This document shows, in pieces, positions 28,647 through 33,562 of a stretch of 33,562 nucleotides of DNA. A program made the position numbers and the translations under genes. The DNA lies in contig NZJW01000008.1 of assembly GCA_002692055.1 (NCBI GenBank), positions 7,997-41,558 on the forward strand. Direction: 5' to 3'. Under the pieces are notes generated by a model. It was not told the DNA's origin. It made no database searches and saw nothing but the letters and a program-made list of their open reading frames with translations. Position 1 is the first letter of the stretch. Every line of letters starts with the position of its first letter. The DNA comes from Candidatus Pelagibacter sp. (GTDB lineage: Bacteria; Pseudomonadota; Alphaproteobacteria; Pelagibacterales; Pelagibacteraceae).

Positions 28647-28662
28647 TTAAAATTTAGTTATT

Positions 28663-29457
28663 ATGATTAAACAAGCAGTTATACCACTTGCAGGTCTAGG
28701 CACAAGAATGCTTCCATTAACTAAAGCATTGCCAAAGGAACTTTGGCCGCTTGGCAATAAATCAATATTGGAATATATATTAGATGAATGTTTTGATGCA
28801 GGCATTACAGAGGTTATTTTTGTGATTTCAAAAAATAAAGAAGTTATAAAAAAGTATTTTTTAAGAGATAAACAACTTGAAAAAGCCGTTAAAAATAAAT
28901 CAAATATATTAAAGACATTATTAAATTTAGACAAAGTTTCCAAAAAAATTAAATTTGTTTATCAGGATAAACCGAAGGGTTTGGGGCATGCTGTATTATG
29001 TGCTCAAAAATTGTTAAAATCTAAATATTTTTTATTACTCTTACCAGATGATGTTATAAAAGGAAGTAATTGCTCAAAAGAACTTATTGCAATCAATAAA
29101 AAAAAAAATTCCTCAGTAATAGCTTTGAGAAAAGTCAAAAAAAATGATGTTAAGCGATATGGCATCGTTGGATTCGCAAATAAACACAAATTAAAAATAA
29201 ATAAGATGATTGAAAAACCATCAATAAAACTTGCGCCATCAAAGTTTGCTATTATTGGAAGATATTTATTGAATAAATCAATTTTTAAATTATTAAAAAA
29301 ACAAAAAACTGGAAAACTAGGTGAAATTCAAATTACTGATGCAATAAACAATATGATCGTTGATGAAAATTTCTATGGTTGTAAGTTTAAAGGAAAATAT
29401 TTGGATTGCGGTACAACAAAGGGATATATAAAATCATTTATAGAAATGAATAAATAA
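28663..29457 (+). CDS. galU: UTP-glucose-1-phosphate uridylyltransferase
   Basis: Makes UDP-glucose from UTP and glucose 1-phosphate. It is 264 residues. The nucleotide-binding start is VIPLAGLGTRMLPLTKALPKE. Later motifs are GLGHAVLCAQ, LLPDDVI, KRYGIVGF, MIEKPS (catalytic-site lysine), GEIQITDAI and YLDCGTTKGY. The usual PKEMLPIVDKP reads PKELWPLGNKS here. A thymidylyltransferase of the RmlA type is less likely because of the AGLGTR form and the ugd neighbour, which uses UDP-glucose. It overlaps ugd by one base (TAATG), so the two steps are coupled. Confidence 0.9.
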   Translation: MIKQAVIPLAGLGTRMLPLTKALPKELWPLGNKSILEYILDECFDAGITEVIFVISKNKEVIKKYFLRDKQLEKAVKNKSNILKTLLNLDKVSKKIKFVYQDKPKGLGHAVLCAQKLLKSKYFLLLLPDDVIKGSNCSKELIAINKKKNSSVIALRKVKKNDVKRYGIVGFANKHKLKINKMIEKPSIKLAPSKFAIIGRYLLNKSIFKLLKKQKTGKLGEIQITDAINNMIVDENFYGCKFKGKYLDCGTTKGYIKSFIEMNK

Positions 29458-30764
29458 TGAATATTTGTTTTATTGGAACAGGTTATGTCGGTTTAGTATC
29501 CGGAGTTCTTTTTTCTGACTTTGGTAACAACGTTATATGCGTTGATAATGATAAAAAAAAAATTGAAAATTTAAAAAAAGGAATAATTCCTATATTTGAG
29601 CCTACATTAGATGAGCTTGTAAAAAGAAATTATAAATCAAAAAGACTTCACTTTACAACAGACATACATAAAGCAATTAAAGACTCTGATATTGTGTTTA
29701 TTGCAGTTGGAACACCCTCGGCTAAAGATGGCGTTTCAGCGGATTTAAAAAATGTTTACGCTGTAGCAAAAGTTATAGCTCAAAATATTAATAAATATAA
29801 AATTATTGTTATCAAGTCTACCGTACCGGTTTGTACCGGCGATGAAGTTGAAAAAATTATAAAAAAAAAAAACTCTATCTCTAAATTTGATGTTGTATCT
29901 AATCCAGAGTTCTTAAGAGAGGGTGAGGCTATCAGAGATTTTAGATATCCAGATAGAGTTGTTGTTGGATCAAATAATTTAAAAAAAATAAGACCAGCAT
30001 TAGAAAAAATTTACGAACCAATAATAAAGAAGGGTGCCAAATTTTTAACAACTACCAGAAGAAGCTCAGAGTTAATAAAGTATGCTGCAAATGCATTTTT
30101 AGCTACTAAAATTACTTTTATCAATGAAATCGCAAACTTGTGCGAACAAGTTGGATCCAATGTTGACGACATTGCATCAGGCATAGGTACAGATGCCAGA
30201 ATAGGTTCAAGATTTTTAAGAGCAGGCCCAGCTTATGGAGGCTCATGCTTCCCCAAAGACACTAAAGCTTTAACTATGATTGGTAATAAGTTTAAAACAG
30301 AAATGTCTGTTGTTACATCTGTGATAAAAAGTAATGAAAAAAGGAAATCATTATTAGCTGATAAGATTTTAAAAATTTTAGGTAATCCTAAGAATAAAAA
30401 AGTTGGATTTTTAGGTGTTACTTTCAAAGCAAACACTGATGATATGAGAGATACCCAATGCCTGAAAATATTTCCTAAACTTTTAAAGAAAGGTGTTAAA
30501 ATTTCTTACTATGATCCTTCTGGTGAAAAAAAAGAGTTGAAAAGGTTATCTTGTAAAAAAAATTCTAATGAAATTTTGACAAACAGTGACCTTGTTGTCA
30601 TACATACAGAATGGGATGAATTTAGATCGTTAAATTTTAGCAAAATCAAATCTAAGAAACTGAAAATTTTTGACATGAGAAATCTATACCAACCTAATAG
30701 TTTTTCAAATAAAAATATTGTCTACTATTCAATTGGAAGGCCATTTTATGAAAAAAAAGCTTGA
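29457..30764 (+). CDS. ugd: UDP-glucose 6-dehydrogenase
   Basis: NAD-dependent two-step oxidation of UDP-glucose to UDP-glucuronate, a precursor for surface polysaccharides or glucuronate lipids. It is 435 residues. The Rossmann start is CFIGTGYVGLVSGVLFSDFG; VGTPSAKDG follows; the central dimerisation helix region is ELIKYAANAFLATKITFINEIANLCE; the catalytic cysteine is C264 in GGSCFPKD; the C-terminal UDP-binding domain has GVTFKANTDDMRDT. It is the only gene seen in the window ending in TGA. clpS begins inside its last 17 bases. Confidence 0.96.
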   Translation: MNICFIGTGYVGLVSGVLFSDFGNNVICVDNDKKKIENLKKGIIPIFEPTLDELVKRNYKSKRLHFTTDIHKAIKDSDIVFIAVGTPSAKDGVSADLKNVYAVAKVIAQNINKYKIIVIKSTVPVCTGDEVEKIIKKKNSISKFDVVSNPEFLREGEAIRDFRYPDRVVVGSNNLKKIRPALEKIYEPIIKKGAKFLTTTRRSSELIKYAANAFLATKITFINEIANLCEQVGSNVDDIASGIGTDARIGSRFLRAGPAYGGSCFPKDTKALTMIGNKFKTEMSVVTSVIKSNEKRKSLLADKILKILGNPKNKKVGFLGVTFKANTDDMRDTQCLKIFPKLLKKGVKISYYDPSGEKKELKRLSCKKNSNEILTNSDLVVIHTEWDEFRSLNFSKIKSKKLKIFDMRNLYQPNSFSNKNIVYYSIGRPFYEKKA

Positions 30765-31050
30765 TATAATTGAAAAAATCAAACAAGAAAAAATATTAAA
30801 AAAACCACATTTGTACAAATTAATTCTTTTAAACGATGATTTTACAACTATGGAATTTGTTGTTAAAATTTTAATTATGTTTTTAAATAAAAATAAAATT
30901 CAAGCAATATCATTGATGATGAAAATTCACATTGAAGACTCTGCTGTTTGCGGTTTATTTACATTAGACATTGCCAAAACTATTAAAACAAAAATAAACA
31001 ACTACTCTAATATAAACCAACAACCTCTCAAATGTATTATTAGAATATAA
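30748..31050 (+). CDS. clpS: ATP-dependent Clp protease adaptor ClpS
   Basis: Adaptor that hands N-degron substrates to ClpAP. The start is set at 30748 (MKKKLDIIEKI), giving 100 residues; the ORF track opens ten codons earlier inside ugd without support. The binding-pocket motif LNDDFTTMEFVV and the helix containing MKIH match the family. The following segment reads IEDSAVCGLFTLDIAKTI; the usual form has Lys-Gly before AVCG and ends YEVAETK, so the ClpA-facing end is somewhat diverged. It overlaps ugd by 17 bases and clpA by one (TAATG), consistent with coupled synthesis of adaptor and chaperone. Confidence 0.93.
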   Translation: MKKKLDIIEKIKQEKILKKPHLYKLILLNDDFTTMEFVVKILIMFLNKNKIQAISLMMKIHIEDSAVCGLFTLDIAKTIKTKINNYSNINQQPLKCIIRI

Positions 31051-33341
31051 TGGCAACTTTTACAAAATCCTTAGAAAAGTCAATTTCAAATGCTTTTGCT
31101 TTAGCATCAGAAAAGAGTCATCAATATGTTACACTTGAACATTTACTATTTTCATTAATGGACGAAGAGGATGCTGTTAATGTAATGAAAGCATGCAGCG
31201 TAGACATAGGATTATTAAGGGAAAATTTAGAACATTATATTGATAATGAACTTGACAATATTGTAAATTCTGAAAAATTGAATGACCCTCAGCCCACAGC
31301 TGGGTTTCAAAGAGTGATACAGAGATCAATTGTTCATGTGCAATCTTCAGGTAAATCAGAAGTAACTGGAGCAAATATTTTAGTATCTCTTTTTGCTGAA
31401 AGAGAAAGTCATGCAACTTTTTTTTTACAAGAACAAGAAGTTACAAGATATGACGTAGTTAATTTTATATCACACGGTATTTCAAAAATTGAGAATTTTA
31501 CTTATACTGAAAACCTCGAACACGGACAAAAAACAAACACAAAAGCAAATGAAAAAACAGCACTTGATAACTTTTGTATTAATTTAAATTATAAAGCCTC
31601 CTGCAATAAAATAGATACTTTGATTGGCAGAGATGAAGAAGTTAATCGCATGGCCCAAATTTTATGCAGAAGAACAAAAAATAATCCTCTGTTAGTAGGT
31701 GACCCCGGCGTAGGCAAAACAGCTATTGTAGAGGGATTGGCTAAAAGAGTATTTAAAAACTGTGTTCCTGAACCACTAAAACACTGTACAATTTTTTCAC
31801 TAGATTTGGGCTCTTTGCTTGCTGGCACCAGGTATAGAGGTGACTTTGAAGAAAGATTAAAAACAATCATAAAAGAAATTGAAAAAAATGAAAATTATAT
31901 TTTATTTATAGATGAAATTCATACATTAGTTGGAGCTGGCACAACCACTGGCAATTCGATGGATGCTGCTAATATGCTAAAGCCGGCCCTACAATCAGGA
32001 AAAATTAAGTGCATTGGTTCAACAACTTTTACAGAATATCGTTCTAATTTTGAAAAAGATAGGGCTTTGCAAAGAAGATTTCAGAAAATAGATGTTTCAG
32101 AACCCTCAATTGAAGAAACTTACAAAATAATGTTTGGCTTAAGAGATAAATATGAGGAGTATCATAAAGTAAAATATAGTGACGCAGCTATTAGGACTTC
32201 TGTTGATCTTTCTTCTAAATATATTGGTAACAAACGACTTCCAGATAAATCTATAGATATTTTAGATGAATTAGGAGCTTACGAAAATTTAAAACTAAAA
32301 AAAGATAAAAAAGAAATTCTAGACGAAAATGATGTTGAAAAAATCGTTGCTAAAATAACCAAGATCCCTGAAAAAAGTATTACTGTAAATGATAGATATT
32401 ATTTAAAAGATTTAGATAAAAATCTAAAAAGACTAATTTACGGCCAAAATCATGCTGTAGATGCGTTATGTTCATCAATTAAACTATCGAGATCGGGTTT
32501 AAGAAATCCAGAAAAAACTATTGGGAATTATCTATTTAATGGTCCAACAGGAGTTGGTAAAACAGAGTTGGCAAAACAATTATCAAAGATACTGGGGGTT
32601 GAACTTGTAAGGTTTGACATGTCAGAATTTACCGAAAAACACACAATTTCAAAACTGATAGGTTCGCCTCCAGGTTATGTAGGTTTTGATCAAGGAGGTC
32701 AGTTATCCGAGTCAATTGAAAAAAATCCATATTGTGTTTTATTAATTGATGAAATTGAAAAAGCTCATCCAGATATTTTTAACATTCTTCTTCAAATTAT
32801 GGACTATGGAAAACTAAAAGATCAAAATGGCAAGGATATTGATTTTAGAAATGTGATTTTAATACTAACTAGTAATATTGGTGCCATTGAACTTGAAAAA
32901 GATCAAATAGGCTTTGTAAATAAAAAAAATGATAAAGTGGACCAAGAAACTATAAATAAAGTTTTTAGTCCTGAATTTAGAAATCGTTTAGACTCAATCA
33001 TTAGCTTTAATCGATTAGATAAATCTATAATTAAACAAATTGTAACTAAATTTATATTAGAATTAGAAACTCAATTGAACGCAAGAGACGTGGTCATAGA
33101 ACTTTCAAATCAAGCAAGCGATCTAATATGTAAAAAAGGTTATTCCGCAACAATGGGTGCTAGACCTATCTCACGATATATCGATGAAAATATTAAAAAA
33201 ATACTTGCTAATGAAATTATTCACGGCAAGCTTGTAGACGGGGGTCACGTAGCAGTTGATGTTGTTGATGATAAAATAATTTTTAACTATAAAAAAATAT
33301 CAAAATCAGAAAAGCCTGAAAAAGTTTTAGGTAAACATTAA
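31050..33341 (+). CDS. clpA: ATP-dependent Clp protease ATP-binding subunit ClpA
   Basis: Hexameric AAA+ unfoldase that feeds substrates to ClpP. It is 763 residues, normal for ClpA. The N domain (about 1-145), which receives ClpS, is followed by AAA-1 with Walker A GDPGVGKT (217-224) and Walker B LFIDEIHTLVGAG, then AAA-2 with Walker A GPTGVGKT (498-505), Walker B VLLIDEIEKAHPD and sensor region SPEFRNRLD. The ClpP-docking loop IGF is at 620-622. There is no long coiled-coil insertion, which excludes ClpB. It overlaps clpS upstream, and its stop shares TTAA with the ridA-type gene. Confidence 0.97.
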   Translation: MATFTKSLEKSISNAFALASEKSHQYVTLEHLLFSLMDEEDAVNVMKACSVDIGLLRENLEHYIDNELDNIVNSEKLNDPQPTAGFQRVIQRSIVHVQSSGKSEVTGANILVSLFAERESHATFFLQEQEVTRYDVVNFISHGISKIENFTYTENLEHGQKTNTKANEKTALDNFCINLNYKASCNKIDTLIGRDEEVNRMAQILCRRTKNNPLLVGDPGVGKTAIVEGLAKRVFKNCVPEPLKHCTIFSLDLGSLLAGTRYRGDFEERLKTIIKEIEKNENYILFIDEIHTLVGAGTTTGNSMDAANMLKPALQSGKIKCIGSTTFTEYRSNFEKDRALQRRFQKIDVSEPSIEETYKIMFGLRDKYEEYHKVKYSDAAIRTSVDLSSKYIGNKRLPDKSIDILDELGAYENLKLKKDKKEILDENDVEKIVAKITKIPEKSITVNDRYYLKDLDKNLKRLIYGQNHAVDALCSSIKLSRSGLRNPEKTIGNYLFNGPTGVGKTELAKQLSKILGVELVRFDMSEFTEKHTISKLIGSPPGYVGFDQGGQLSESIEKNPYCVLLIDEIEKAHPDIFNILLQIMDYGKLKDQNGKDIDFRNVILILTSNIGAIELEKDQIGFVNKKNDKVDQETINKVFSPEFRNRLDSIISFNRLDKSIIKQIVTKFILELETQLNARDVVIELSNQASDLICKKGYSATMGARPISRYIDENIKKILANEIIHGKLVDGGHVAVDVVDDKIIFNYKKISKSEKPEKVLGKH

Positions 33342-33562
33342 ATTTCAAAAATAGTTTCCAATTCTACTGCTGCATTTAAAGGCAAGGAGTTTGCTCCGAT
33401 AACTGCTCTTGCATGCATTCCTTTTTCACCTAATACATTAATGATTAAGTCCGATGCGGTATTAAGTAATTTTGGGTGTTCTCTGAAATTATTAGTACAA
33501 TTATAATATCCAGTAATTTTAATACACCTCTTAACTAAATTCAAATTTCCTACTGCTTTTTG
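33338..33562 (-). CDS. RidA/YjgF-family enamine/imine deaminase, C-terminal part
   Basis: The frame is open from the window edge (first visible residues QKAVGNLNLVKRC) to the stop at 33338, 74 codons, so the N-terminal part lies beyond the window. The TTG start suggested by the ORF track is only an internal codon. Matches to the family are KITGYYNCTNNF, LLNTASDLIINVLGEKGMHARAVIG and the C-terminal LPLNAAVELETIFEI, with the conserved arginine in HARAVIG. RidA proteins hydrolyse reactive 2-aminoacrylate and related imines. Its stop overlaps that of clpA by four bases. Confidence 0.9.
   Translation of the reverse strand, partial: QKAVGNLNLVKRCIKITGYYNCTNNFREHPKLLNTASDLIINVLGEKGMHARAVIGANSLPLNAAVELETIFEI

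Noticed and set aside
30718-30747. Ten-codon extension of clpS inside ugd
   Set aside because: No family similarity; the ATG at 30748 gives a normal ClpS length and a short overlap with ugd.
33338-33544. ridA-type gene as a complete 68-residue protein starting at TTG 33544
   Set aside because: The frame stays open to the window edge with family-like residues upstream, so the gene is truncated by the window, not short.
1-33562. Search for mobile elements, CRISPR arrays, tRNAs, toxin-antitoxin or defence genes
   Set aside because: No direct-repeat arrays, transposase or integrase motifs, cloverleaf sequences or defence-type genes were seen; every sizeable frame belongs to a housekeeping gene.

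Overview
The window is a strongly A+T-rich, almost fully coding stretch of a bacterial chromosome: the RNA polymerase and ribosomal protein supercluster followed by a short housekeeping region. Gene order (rpoB-rpoC-rpsL-rpsG-fusA, S10/spc/alpha genes with secY-adk, then rplQ-crcB-rluC and clpS-clpA-ridA), RpoB/RpoC/RpoA sequence style and AGA-dominated arginine usage point to an alphaproteobacterium with a small, streamlined genome. SAR11 (Pelagibacterales) or a similar AT-rich marine lineage fits best. That placement is an inference from style and gene order; no rRNA gene is present to confirm it.

Layout. (1) 3-8263, rpoB and rpoC, overlapping by one base. (2) 8264-8430, the largest non-coding gap: a candidate promoter and a nested stem-loop RNA leader ahead of rpsL. 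(3) 8431-22269, 25 same-strand genes (rpsL to adk) with no gap above 11 bp; it lacks tuf between fusA and rpsJ and rpmD between rpsE and rplO. (4) 22270-22328, a near-consensus sigma-70 promoter, then rpsM-rpsK-rpoA-rplQ-crcB-rluC. (5) 25816-33562, genes on both strands: lipB(-), mgtE(+), panC(-), galU-ugd-clpS-clpA(+), and a ridA-type gene(-) cut by the window end. No stretch above 300 bp lacks a gene. I see no tRNA, rRNA, mobile element, CRISPR array or phage gene.

The first 25 kb makes RNA polymerase, most ribosomal proteins of both subunits, EF-G and the SecY channel. The remainder covers fluoride export, rRNA pseudouridylation, lipoate attachment, magnesium transport, pantothenate synthesis, UDP-glucose to UDP-glucuronate conversion, ClpAP proteolysis with its N-degron adaptor, and enamine/imine detoxification.

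Nothing here looks like a new defence or mobile system. The notable signals are compaction and small departures from family norms: a structured rpsL leader where the classic autoregulatory sites have no room, fourteen one-base TAATG stop/start overlaps, two convergent gene pairs sharing a palindromic TTAA as both stop codons, a lost cysteine ligand in the second RpoC zinc site, lysine-rich tails on L3, L17 and L24, and a TTG start on rpoA.
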